DNA of 64,000 nt from Sindora glabra. Taxonomy: Eukaryota; Streptophyta; Magnoliopsida; Fabales; Fabaceae. Position numbers and translations under genes: made by a program. Shown piece by piece: positions 25,123 to 35,444 of this stretch. The stretch lies in NCBI GenBank assembly GCA_020226215.1, contig CM035230.1, forward strand, positions 1,759,501 through 1,823,500, written 5' to 3'. Position 1 is the stretch's first letter. The number at the start of each line of letters is the position of its first letter. The notes beneath the pieces are model-generated. The model saw only the letters and a list, made by a program, of their open reading frames with translations, did no database searches and was not told the origin of the DNA.

Positions 25123-25258
25123 ACAGTGATTTCTCAAACTTATTATTAATTGTTATGCTAAGCTAATACTTCATCTTAAAATGTATTAATACAGTGATTT
25201 CTCAAACTTATTATTAATTGTTGTGTTAAGCTAATACTTCGGCTTAAAATGTATTAAT
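25123..25258. repeat. Tandem duplication, 68 bp x 2
   Basis: Two adjacent copies starting ACAGTGATTTCTCAAACTTA at 25123 and 25191. They differ at only about four positions, so the duplication is much younger than the surrounding repeats. Confidence 0.9.
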
Positions 25259-25709
25259 GCATTTGATTGAAGTATTGAAGGAATTATTTTTATAAAAAAA
25301 TATTTTATATCTTTTGTAATTTTAATAAATTCAAAGTTGAAATATATTAAATTTAAAAATGACATAAAAATTCTTTATGTTGTTCACTAATTTTTTAAAT
25401 TTAGCAATTTTTAATTAATATATAAGAATGTTATATTTATCATATTTAATCTTGAAATAACTAACTTTAATTTTTTATTGATCATAATGATAAATTTAAT
25501 ACGTTAAAATAATTTTTTTAAAGAAATTAATGTAATGATTGACAATTTTTTTTTAGGTAAGAAATAGAATTGAAATATTTATTTCAAGTGAACTAAATTT
25601 ATTTATTTCAATAAATAAAAATGTTAAACATATATGCTGTGCCAAGTCACAAGATATTTTTGTTTCTAAATTTGAAAACATAATAAATTACATAAAAATA
25701 ATGTAATTG
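25259..25709. other. AT-rich flank of element D
   Basis: No gene or repeat recognised; poly-T and AATTAATATATA-like words. Confidence 0.4.
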
Positions 25710-26003
25710 TGTTATGAAAGTAAAACCAAAATAGCATAAATAAAGGAAGATAATTGATTAGAATAAGAAGAGTTTTTTTTTTATTTTTAAATGTATAGAA
25801 TCCTTCATATAACATCTGTATACAAAGGCTTTAAACAATAATTGATAAGTATCCTTAATTGATACACCAATTGGTAAGTATCACTTATTGATGTCTATCA
25901 CTAACTGATTATATTAAAAGATTAAGTAAATCTTAATTAAAATAATTAATAGATAAATCAAAGATATTTCTTAGACATCCACATAAATAAATATTTATAA
26001 ACT
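25710..26003 (-). repeat. 3' LTR of element D
   Basis: Matches 41471-41743 from TGTTATGAAA through the ATAAATATTTATAA block. On the minus strand a TATA-like segment (TTATATGAAGGATTC) precedes the A-rich transcribed part. Outer bases are less certain than the core. Confidence 0.75.
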
Positions 26004-26100
26004 ACCTTTGGATTTCCATTTTGTAAAGAATACAAATCAAACCTCTATTAGGAAAAGCCAATGGGAAGAAATTTTCAATGAAAGAAATAAAGTACATTAT

Positions 26101-26960
26101 TCATTTTAGTAAATAATCTACCTTATTAAAAACCTTACCAGGAAAATCTAATAATAAAAAACCATGGATAAAGGAAAAAGGATGTAGCACAAGCTTAACT
26201 CTTATACTAAGAATATCATTAAAGACCTTTAAGTCAAAGCATTTACTAATAACTCTATTAAGGACGATTTGAATAAATTTACTATCATAATCAAACATTG
26301 ACACAATCCTTTTATGAGCATGTGAAAGAAATCTAATGAGATATAATTTATTCCATATTTTTTTATGTATTATCCTCTTATTGAACTTTGCATGCATTAC
26401 CTTTATGCGGATTGAAGTTTCTCTCTTAAAAATCATAACATATGTCTATCAATTATTAATTCTTGACTTGCATCATATATAATGCTAAAGAAATTGTATC
26501 ATTAATTTATCCTACTAAGAGACATGATACAAATGCACCATTATATGTGAATAAATAACATCCTAAAATCAAATTTAGTGTGGATTAAATATCTTGTATC
26601 TGTATAATCAATTAGTTATAACTCAAGAACTCATAAATTATTCTTCAAATGCACTACCATATATGTCTAATTTTATTTTATTCCAATGTCTTTTAGTTGG
26701 AATCAAAGTAAATCTTGCTAATAGACTTACAGAAAATATCTATTAAGGTATTTATTATTTGCAAGATACATTAGTGCATTGATTGCACTAAGATTTTCTA
26801 CTTTAGGACTAAGAAAATTTTTCAATATTCTTTGAAGTTTGAAATGGATCCTTATTAATACCAAGTGATTGAAAAACCATTAAGATACTCAATGAATGTG
26901 ATTTATCCATTTAAAAATATTTTAAGATCTTTTTATTTTGATTGATGAACAAATGTTTTA
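26101..26960 (-). pseudogene. Element D RNase H remnant
   Basis: The minus strand reads LSAINALMYLANN at about 26760-26800 and, in shifted frames, the following family block around TKRHWNGIK near 26680, the signature of copia RT/RNase H. The open frame at 26101-26436 (111 aa) corresponds to the end of the domain: IVSMFDYDSKFIQ...VISKCFDLKVFNDIL lines up with the usual 'VDYVxSKxNxADPLTK...' tail, with key residues lost. Several stops and frame shifts are present. Confidence 0.7.
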
Positions 26961-27560
26961 TCATTTAAATGTTTAATTTGCAAAAAAAAGATAAAACTTA
27001 GTTTTTTACAATCTTTTATCATAAAACTCCCATTTTCAATACTTTACTATCTTTTAAAGCTCTTCATTAGTTTTAGTAATATTCAAATTATCAACATTTG
27101 CAACAACTCATATAACAATACAAAGGATTTTATATACTTCAACATATTCACTAAGACAATTGTAACACATTCATCTTAATTATTTTAATCCATGCAAAGA
27201 TATTTACAATGGAATTGAATATATTTTTCAAGAATCCAAATTACAAGCTTCAAGCATCTAAGATCCTTTTAAGATTATAATAGCATTGTCAATTGTTATG
27301 TGTGAAATAGGATATTATTAAATCCGTTAGACATATATCAAGTTTTTCATATATTGCCAAAAAATTGTATCCACCATATATAAATAAATATTTCTTATAA
27401 CCAATAAAAATATTTATAAAAATCTTTATTCTACAAATCAAGCTTTATATTATGACTTCAATTTTTTCATTTCTTGGCACAACTATGCATTTTTATGTTA
27501 TTAGTTTCATAGCTTTTTGGTGTTTCTTTGGCTTAACATCTTTTAATTGTTTCCTCACTT
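26950..27560 (-). pseudogene. Element D reverse transcriptase remnant
   Basis: On the minus strand, near 27060-27100, the catalytic region reads VANVDNLNI where copia elements have a YVDD core followed by LNI: the Tyr is Asn and the second Asp is Asn. Upstream (27180-27260) pieces of the ...LYGLKQSxRMWYN... block can be made out, and downstream a FVHQS...LK.FYMDKSHSLSTPM segment at 26880-26960 links to RNase H. Frames are broken throughout. Confidence 0.7.
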
Positions 27561-28189
27561 TACAAATAATTTTAAAATTTGCATTTCTATTTAACAACAT
27601 ATTTTCTCTTTTCTTTTGACTGATAATCATATATAATGATTCTATAAACTCAAATCCGTACTAATCATTATCTTTTATAATATTGAGGGCTACATTATGC
27701 ATTATATAAACATTATTAACAATTATTTCCTTTTTGATGCCATCTTTCTTGTTAGAGACAAAATCAATTGAAATCCTTTTATTTCCATAAATTACAGGTA
27801 ACTAAACTTCATCCAAAAATTTATTAGCATGGCTCAAATTTTTTTGAGAGTATTTAATTCCTTAATAAAGTCATTTATTTTCTTATTTTTCATTATGAGA
27901 ATATCTGTATTTGGAATTGATAGGTTTATCATGTCTCAGGCATCTTTTAGTCTCAATTATTATTATTAAATAAATTACCATACTTAGGAATGGTTAAGAG
28001 TATTTGCAGCTAATATATAATATTTATTTATTCTCTTTTATTTTTTTGTACCTTGTAAAATAATCATGTTATGAACTTCTAGTTCATATAACTTTGTGTA
28101 GAGAAAAAGCTGATTGTATATCATACTATTTTCACAAGTGCATATTTTCTTCTCTTCATATTGAGAATATAATTTTTTATTTAGGATTA
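27561..28189 (-). other. Element D interior, poorly preserved (integrase tail to RT start)
   Basis: Lies between the RT remnant and the insertion point of element B. Its position predicts the integrase C-terminal part and the start of RT, but I cannot read a convincing frame. Confidence 0.4.
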
Positions 28190-28300
28190 TGATATGAACT
28201 AACCTAACTTCGCCTCAAAAGCTAGCTTGTAAGGGGAGGTTTGCTAACTCATATATAAAGCACCCAAGAACACTCTCACTAATCGATGTGGGACACATCA
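28190..28300 (-). repeat. Element B 3' LTR (111 bp)
   Basis: Plus-strand form starts TGATATGAACTAACC and ends GATGTGGGACACATCA. On the minus strand it begins TGATGTGTCCCACATCGATT and contains a TATA-like TTTATATATG. Compared with 37922-38032 I count 11 differences, all transitions and no indels. Just upstream on the minus strand, AAAGGGATCGGG is a plausible polypurine tract. Confidence 0.9.
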
Positions 28301-28495
28301 TGCCCGATCCCTTTAGATTGCACGTCCTCGTGCAGAGAACCAGAACATGGCCACAATCCATTAACCAGACGAGGTTCCTCGCTAATCGATGTGGGATAAA
28401 TCATGCTCGATCCCTTTAGACTGCATGCACTCATGCAGAGAACCAGAACATGGCCACAATCCATTGACCAGATGAGGTTCGGCTCTGATACCATA
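28301..28495 (-). repeat. TRIM-like internal unit, duplicated, with a 26-base LTR remnant
   Basis: A ~77-bp unit (CGATCCCTTTAGA... through ...GAACATGGCCACAATCCATT) occurs at 28301-28377 and 28404-28480. Between them 28378-28403 (CTCGCTAATCGATGTGGGAT plus AAATCA) is the terminal 26 bases of the LTR with a few changes. The second unit ends with the primer site GCTCTGATACCA (28482-28493, complement of TGGTATCAGAGC). So the region is the collapsed remains of LTR-unit-LTR-unit-LTR. Confidence 0.8.
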
Positions 28496-28606
28496 TGATA
28501 TGAACTAACATAACTCTACCTCTAAAGCTAGCTTATAAGGGGAGGTTTGCCAACTCATATGTAAAGCACCTAAGAACACCCTTGCTAACCAATGTGGGAC
28601 ACATCA
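28496..28606 (-). repeat. Third (internal) LTR copy of element B, 111 bp
   Basis: Same length and ends as the two outer LTRs, more diverged from them than they are from each other. On the minus strand it is followed by a perfect 12-base tRNA-iMet primer site, so it has the position of a 5' LTR of a small TRIM unit (28190-28606, 417 bp). Confidence 0.88.
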
Positions 28607-28994
28607 TACCTGTTGGTATGTGTCCTAGGAGCCAATCATAGAAATGATTACAATATTACACAATGTATTACTTTTCATTTTAGCAATATAATTATTATAT
28701 TTTTTTATTTTATTTTACGCAAATTATAACTTAAATATAATAATTATTCTTGGAATAGCTTTGCTATTCCTAAAATACCACTAGTCAAGTATTATTATAA
28801 AAAGGTTAGTAATAATACATCGAGACTAGCATGTATAGTGACTGATGATTATGAATCATGGATATGTGATATCAAGTCAATACATAAGTACATTGTTAGT
28901 GAACAATGTACTGAACTGACCCACTGTGAAAATACTACCTGGATAAACGTGTCATTAGTTATTCTCATATGATCACAAATATGCAAAGTCCCTT

Positions 28995-30670
28995 TGTTGG
29001 TGTGTCTCCTAGGAACCAATCATATAGATGATTGAAATAATACACAATGTATTATATTTTATTTTAGGCAGTGCAATTATTATATTATTTTATTTTCATT
29101 TTATTAATTTTGTGCAATTTATAACTTAATATAATAATTATTCCTGGAATAGTTTTACTATTTCTAAAATATCCCTAGTCAAGTATTATTATCAAATGGA
29201 TAGTAATAGTACATCGAGATTGACATGTATAATGACTAATGATTATGAATTATGGATATGTGATATCAAGTCAATACATGAGTACATTATTAGTGAATAG
29301 ATGTACTAGACTGACCCAATATGAGAATACTACATGGATAAGACTTGTGTCATTAGTAATTCTCATATGGTCATAATTGCATATAGTTCTTTAACCTGAA
29401 GTTACTATGGTTTCCTACATGAGAGGTTACTCACTTTGATATCGTCCTATATCACCTTTAATCAGGATGATAAGTAGGGCGTTGATTGGGTGTGTCATGA
29501 ATCATGCAGAGGGAAGTGAGTAATGTAGATGTATTTTGTTACTCTTATTAAAAAAGAGATATATCCTTGGGCTCCTTGATTGAGTGAGACTTAAAAATGT
29601 ATGGCCATGCTTAAATGGATCAATATGTGATATTGATCATTTATTTTGAAATATACTCGGTATCAAGAAATACAAATTGAACTTTGATGAGGATGACACT
29701 CTCCATGCCTTCAGTTCGATTTGGATATTATTACAAAATGGATTATGATGCAAAACGTTCATCATGTATTAGGTAGATGTCGAATCACAGACATTCTTAC
29801 TACTTGAGTGGCAGTGATGTATTGCTAGATACCGCTTACTGTCTATGGCTCAATAATGAGTTATTGTTAACGTAGTAAGAACCTATAGGGTCATACAAAA
29901 GGAGTAAGAATAAGATAATAATTAATTAGACTTTAATTAGATTAATATCCAATTAATTAGATTTATTTTCGTGCATATATATATATTATTAAATAATAAT
30001 ATATTTTTTACATAATAAATATAATTATTATTATGTGATATTATTTAATATTAAAGTAATATCAAATAATTACGTTATCAGATATTAGATAAATATATTA
30101 TGAGATAATATTATTTTAATATTTAATAACTATATGTAATTATCTTACATTAAGATATTTATATTATGAGATAATATTATTATTATCTAATATTAGATAA
30201 CTAATAGATAAGTCCTATCTCTCCTCGTGATCTCTAGGATAAGGATAAGATGAGTTGTTAAGTATGATTAAGATTTTTTAGAGGCATTATCCTAGTAGGA
30301 CTAGGATTGTGACTTACTTAAGTTCTATAAAAGAGGACTTGAGGGCAGCATTTTAGACACGCTCATAAGCTTCCTTAAAATGCTAAATCATTCAGAAAAC
30401 ATCCAATCCTAAATCCTAGAGAGAAAAACACATCTTAGCAAATTCGTGGTGGATGAGAGCTCGTTGTTCACTCCGTGTGGATACCGTAGAGACACTGTAC
30501 CTTCCGACCGGCATTTGATTTATCCTCTCTCTCAAGTTTTGATCAGTAGAAATACGAGTGCCCAATAGGTAAAATCCTAATCATTGATTTATGTCTTTTG
30601 CATGGATCCTAGGTAGAATTCGGATCAAATTTTGAATTTCCGTTATATATGATAATCCAAATTCCTAACA
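28995..30670 (+). mobile_element. Nested solo LTR (inner), 1676 bp, same family
   Basis: Starts TGTTGGTGTGTCTCCTAGG and ends ATTCCTAACA. It aligns along its whole length with the two halves of the outer copy. The flanking direct repeat CCTT (28991-28994 and 30671-30674, or CCTTTG counting overlap with the LTR's first TG) marks the insertion. A TATA box lies near 30325. Confidence 0.85.
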
Positions 30671-31540
30671 CCTTTGACTTAAAGTCACTACGGTTCCCTA
30701 CTTGAGGAGTTGCTCACTTTGATATCATCCTACATCACCTTTAATCGGGATGACGAGAAGGACGTTGATTGGGTGTGTCACAAATCATGCAGAGGGAAGT
30801 AAGTGATGTAGATGAGATTTTGTTACTCTTGTATGAAAGAGAAATATCCTCGAGCCCCTTAATTGAGTGAGACTTAGAAATGCACTGCCATGCTCAATTG
30901 GATCAATAGGTGATATTGATCATTTGTTTTAAGTCTACTCAGTATCAAGAAATATAAATTGAACGTTGACGAGGATAACACACTCCATGCCTCTAATTCG
31001 ATTTGGATATTGTTACAAAAGAGATTATGATGCAAAACCTTGATCATATATAAGGTAGATGTCGAATCATAGACATTCTTACTACTTGAGTGGTAGTGAT
31101 GTATTTCTAGATACCGCTCACTATCTATGGCCCAAAATGAATTATTATCAACGTAATAAGAACCTATAAGGTCACACAAAAGGAGTAGGAATAAGACAAT
31201 AATTAATTGAATTTTAGTTGGACTAAAATTCAATTAATTGAACTTATTTTCGTGTATATATATATTATTATGATAATATATATTTATTCATGTAATATAT
31301 ATATATATTATATTATGTGATATTATTTAATATTAAAGTAATATTAGATAATTACGTTATTAAATATTAGATAATTATATTATGAGATAATATTATTATT
31401 ATCTAATATTAGATAATTAATAAGATAAGTCCTATCTCTCTTCACTCTCTCTAGGATAAGGATAAGGTGATAGTTATTTAGTATGATTAGGATTTTGAAG
31501 CATTATCCTAGTAGGATTAGGACTGTGATATGCCTTAACT

Positions 31541-31550
31541 CTATAAAAGG
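31541..31550 (+). promoter_or_regulatory. TATA box of outer nested LTR
   Basis: CTATAAAAGG followed 30-60 bp later by CT-rich transcribed-leader-like sequence; the same box and context occur in the inner LTR near 30325. Confidence 0.5.
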
Positions 31551-31885
31551 ACTTAAAGGCAGCACATTATTTTTCACGCTCATAGGCTTCATCAAACCCT
31601 AAATCACTCTAGAAAATGTCCAAATCCAATCTTAGTGAAAGAAATGAATCCTAGCAGCTTCATGGTGAGGAAAGTCGTTGTTCACTCCATGTGGATACCC
31701 GTAGAGATGCTGTACCTTTTGGCTAGCGTTCGATTTATCTCGGTCTCTCAAGGATTCATTTAGAAAGAACACAAGCACAAATAAGGTAAAACCTTAATAC
31801 TGGTTTATGACTTTTGTATGGATCCTAGGAAGGTTTTGGATCAAAATTTTGAAATTTCACTGCGTCTGTTGACCGAATCCTAACA

Positions 31886-32492
31886 AACCAAGATGGTGCG
31901 AACCTAGGAAGGTATAAAACCTAAGAACCCATAACCAATCTGAATATACTCACCCCAAGAACGCTAAGAATCAAGCTTGGTGATCCACTTGAACCCTTAA
32001 GTATAGAAAACAAGGACCCAAAGTGTTGATGATGCCACAAGGTTGATAAAGCCTTGATAAGTCAAAAGTTCAATGAAGAACCACAGAGAAAACTCCTCTT
32101 AAATCTAGAAAAGGATAACTTTCATTCAGCAAAAGTCTGATTACAAAAGATGTGGAGATGTGGTATTTATAAACCACTTAGCTTAGGAAAAGAAAAACCT
32201 AGAAATATAACAAAGTGGCCCAGCCCATTATGAAAATAAAAAGACATATTGCCTAACATAACTAAAATTCGTGCAGTTACATCAGCTAATTATAAACCAC
32301 TATTTTCAGTTGAAAACAATATAATTCAGCCTAATTTGAGTGTACTCATGCATAGTCCTTGGTCCAAGCTCCTTAATTTGTATTATTCTGGCCCAAAATT
32401 CCTTTAATAACTCCATTTCTAGCCCAAATAATGCCGAGGACGTGATTGGTATTAAGATCAGGTTGGGGCGAATTTTGTTTGGCCAAAATGTC
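31886..32492 (-). other. Element B 3' untranslated region
   Basis: Lies between the integrase stop codon (minus strand, 32493) and the nested LTR. It contains a TATA-like word (TTTATAAATACC near 32170) and CT-rich text resembling an LTR U3-R, which raises the possibility that it is a remnant of an older, longer LTR. It has no counterpart at the 5' end of the element. Confidence 0.5.
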
Positions 32493-35217
32493 TTAAATAT
32501 GCCAATTTAAAGCTTCTTTAGTCCTTGTAGCTTGTGATCTTGTAATAGGCCCACTTGGAATTTGTAATGGATCCATTGGAGTACTTGAATTAGCTTGTTC
32601 CATCCTTTGAGTCGCATCATTCCCTCTCTCTTGAAAAGGATTCATCCTCGAATCTTCACCTGCATCATAAGGAGATAAATTAGAAACATTAAATGTACCA
32701 CTAATATTATACTCTCCAAGCAAGTCTATCTTGTAAGCATTGTCATTTATTCTTTCAAGGACTTGAAACGGTACTTCCCTCCTTGCAGCTAATTTAGATT
32801 TCTTTTGAGCTGGAAACCTTTCTTTCCTCATATGCAACCATACCTAATCCCCTAGTTCAAAGATAACATGCCTTCTTCCTTTGTTGGCTTTGGATGCATG
32901 TTGTTTATTTTTCTTTTCAATTTGCTGCTTCACACGTTCATAAAGTTGCTTCACCATTTCAAATTTCTTTTTCCCATTAAGACTAGCTCTCTCATCAATA
33001 GGCACTGGTAATAAATCCATAGGAGTTAGTGGGTTAAAACCATAAACTATCTCAAAAAGAGAATACTCGGTAGAAGAATGAACACTTCAGTTATATGCAA
33101 ACTTAATGAATGGCAAGCGATCCTCCCAATTCTTCAAATTCTTTTGAATAACTACTCTAAGCAATTGAGTTAAAGTTCTATTGATAACTTCAGTTTGGCC
33201 ATCAGTTTGTGGATGATAAGCAGTAGAAAATAAGAATTTAGTACCAAGCTTTCCCCACAAAACTTTCTAAAAATGACTAAGAAACTTTGTATCCCTATCA
33301 GATACAATGCTTTTTGGAACACCATGAAGCCTTACAATTTCTTTAAAGAACAAATTTGCAATAGGAACAACATCATCAGTTTTATGACATGGAATGAAAT
33401 GCACCATTTTAGAAAATCTATCAATAACCATAAATATTGAATCCCGACCTCCCTTTGATCTAGGTAGCCCTAAAATAAAGTCTATGGATATGTCCATCCA
33501 AGGCTCACTAGGTATAGGTAAAGGTGTATACAAACCATGTGGTAAGACTCTAAATTTTGCCTTTTTACAAGAAATGCATGTTATATAGATTCTTTCTACA
33601 TTACATTTCATTTTAGGTCAAAAGAAATGCTCATGCAAGACGTCTAAAGTCTTTTTTATGCCAAAGTGTCCCATTAATCCTCCCCTATGAGCTTCCCTCA
33701 CCAGCAATTCATGCATAGAACATTCAGGCACACATAACTTATTTTCTCTAAACAAATATCCATTAGTCCAATGAAACTTACCAATTGCTCTTTTCTCACA
33801 TGTAGTAAATACTTCAGCAAAATCATTATGCTTTTCATATAATTCTTTGACATATTCAAAGTTGAGCAATTTTGCATTAAGAGAAGTAAGAAGAACATAC
33901 CTTTTGGATAAGGCATCTGCAACTATATTCTCCTTACCTTGCTTGTATTTGATGACATATGGAAAGGGCTCAACGAATTCTAACCATTTAGCATGTCTCT
34001 TATTCAGCTTACCTTGACTCTTAAGGTACTTTAAAGATTAGTGATATGTGTGAATCACAAATTGCCTAGGCCAAAGGTAGTGTTGCCAAGTCTCCAATGC
34101 TCTCACAAGTGCATAAAGCTCCTTGTCATATGTTGGATAATTCAAGGTTGCCCCTACTTAGCTTCTAACTAAAATATGCAATAGGTCGCCCCTCCTGCAT
34201 CAAAACAGCTCCTATACTAATTCCTGATGTATCACATTCAATCTTAAAAGTTTTGTTAAAGTTAGGTAATGCTAGCACAGGTGGAGAACATAATTTTTCT
34301 TTAAGAACATTAAAAGCATGATCTTGAGCTTTGTCCCATTTAAAGCTAACAGATTTTTTAATGATTTCAGTGAGTGGTGTAGCAATTATGCTAAAATCGT
34401 TCACAAAATGCCTATAAAAACTAGCTAAGTCATGAAAGCTTCTTACCTCAGTAATGGTTGTAGGTGTGGGCCAGTCCTTTATTGCCCTTACCTTTTCTTC
34501 ATCAACTTTTACCCCTTGTGCACTTACAACAAAACTAAGGAAAACAATCTTATCCATACAAAAGCTACACTTTTTCAAGTTAGCATACAATTTTTCCTTT
34601 CTCAGCACATCAAGTACACAATGCAAATGACTCAAATGTTCATCATGATTCTTATTGTATATCAGGATATCATTAAAATACACAATAACAAATGTCCTAA
34701 TGTATGCATGCAAAATATGATTCATTAGCCTCATGAAAGTGCTTGGTGCATTAGTGAGTCCAAATGGCATAACTAGCCATTCATAAAGTCCATGTTTTGT
34801 TTTAAATGTAGTTTTCCACTTATCTCCTTCCCTCAATCTAATTTGATGGTATCCAGATTTTAGATCAATTTTAGAGAAGATACTAGACCCATGCAATTCA
34901 TCTAGCATATCATCTAATCTAGGAATGGGATGACGATACTTTATCGTGATATTGTTCATAGCTCTGCAGTCAATGCACATTCTCCATGATCCATCTTTTT
35001 TAGGAACAAGTAGAATTGGAACTGCACAAGGACTTAAGCTTTCTCTAACATACCCTTTTGCCAAGAGCTCCTCAACTTGCCTTTGAAGTTCTTTTGTCTC
35101 TTCTAGATTACTTCTATAGGCTAGACCATTAGGAATTGTTGCACTAGGAATGAAGTCAATTTGATGCTCTATTCCTCTAATAGATGGTAACCCACTAGGG
35201 ATTTCTTCAGGAAACAC
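32493..35217 (-). pseudogene. Element B pol: reverse transcriptase, RNase H, integrase
   Basis: The first 350 residues (34165-35217) are the RT palm and start of RNase H: VPKKDGSWRMCIDCRAMNN, then KIDLKSGYHQIRL, PFGLTNAPSTFMRLMN and the catalytic box as VYFNDILIY (first Asp is Asn). ECDTSGISIGAVLMQEGRP begins RNase H, then a stop. Integrase follows: HHCC zinc finger at 33618-33869 continuing to CISCKK, catalytic core at 33267-33611 (ISIDFILGLPRSKGG, IVSDRDTKFLS) and a later GQTEV Glu box near 33200, then the C-terminal domain at 32493-32837 (LERINDNAYKIDL). I see no chromodomain at the C terminus. At least five in-frame stops or shifts separate these pieces. Confidence 0.93.
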
Positions 35218-35444
35218 ATCTTCAAATTCCTACAACAAAGGATCAATAACACTTGGAAGAGAAGGGTCAAGAAAGTTAGTATTTAAACAAGCCTCCTTGT
35301 AAACTGGAATAACCATAAGCTGTATAGTAAAATAAGCAACTCTCACTTCACTTTCTTTTACATAGAAACTCTCTTTTCTCTTCTTTTTTTTTGAATTTCT
35401 ATCTTTGAGCTCTCTATTTTATCATTCTCAAACTCATTATTTTT
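35218..35444 (-). other. Element B linker between protease and RT, frame broken
   Basis: Charged, lysine/glutamate-rich coding text interrupted by stops. It connects the gag-protease open frame to the RT open frame. Confidence 0.6.

Larger units (their letters stand above)
28611..31885 (+). mobile_element. Nested solo LTR (outer), ~1.6 kb after removing inner copy
   Basis: Starts TGTTGGTATGTGTCCTAGG and ends CCGAATCCTAACA. It has a TATA box (CTATAAAAGG at 31541) with promoter facing right. It is interrupted at 28995-30670 by another LTR of the same family. No internal domain or partner LTR is present, so it is a solo LTR, probably of a copia-type element. Flanks ATACC (28606-28610) and AACC (31886-31889) fit a 5-bp target duplication that lost one base on the right. 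The minus-strand open frame 30874-31233 is chance. Confidence 0.8.

Noticed and set aside
26101..26436. 111-aa open frame as an independent hypothetical protein
   Set aside because: Its position directly after the RNase H block and its pattern of residues fit the C-terminal tail of copia RNase H on the same strand.
28279..28494. 71-aa minus-strand open frame with internal peptide repeat
   Set aside because: The repeat in the peptide is the duplicated TRIM-like internal unit plus LTR tail; the frame has no start context or known domain.
30874..31233. 119-aa minus-strand open frame
   Set aside because: Lies antisense inside the outer nested LTR; the corresponding segment of the inner LTR copy does not keep the frame open.
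31886..32492. Long 3' LTR of element B
   Set aside because: It has LTR-like wording, but no copy of it exists at the 5' end, and the GATTA duplication assigns the 111-bp repeats as the true LTRs.
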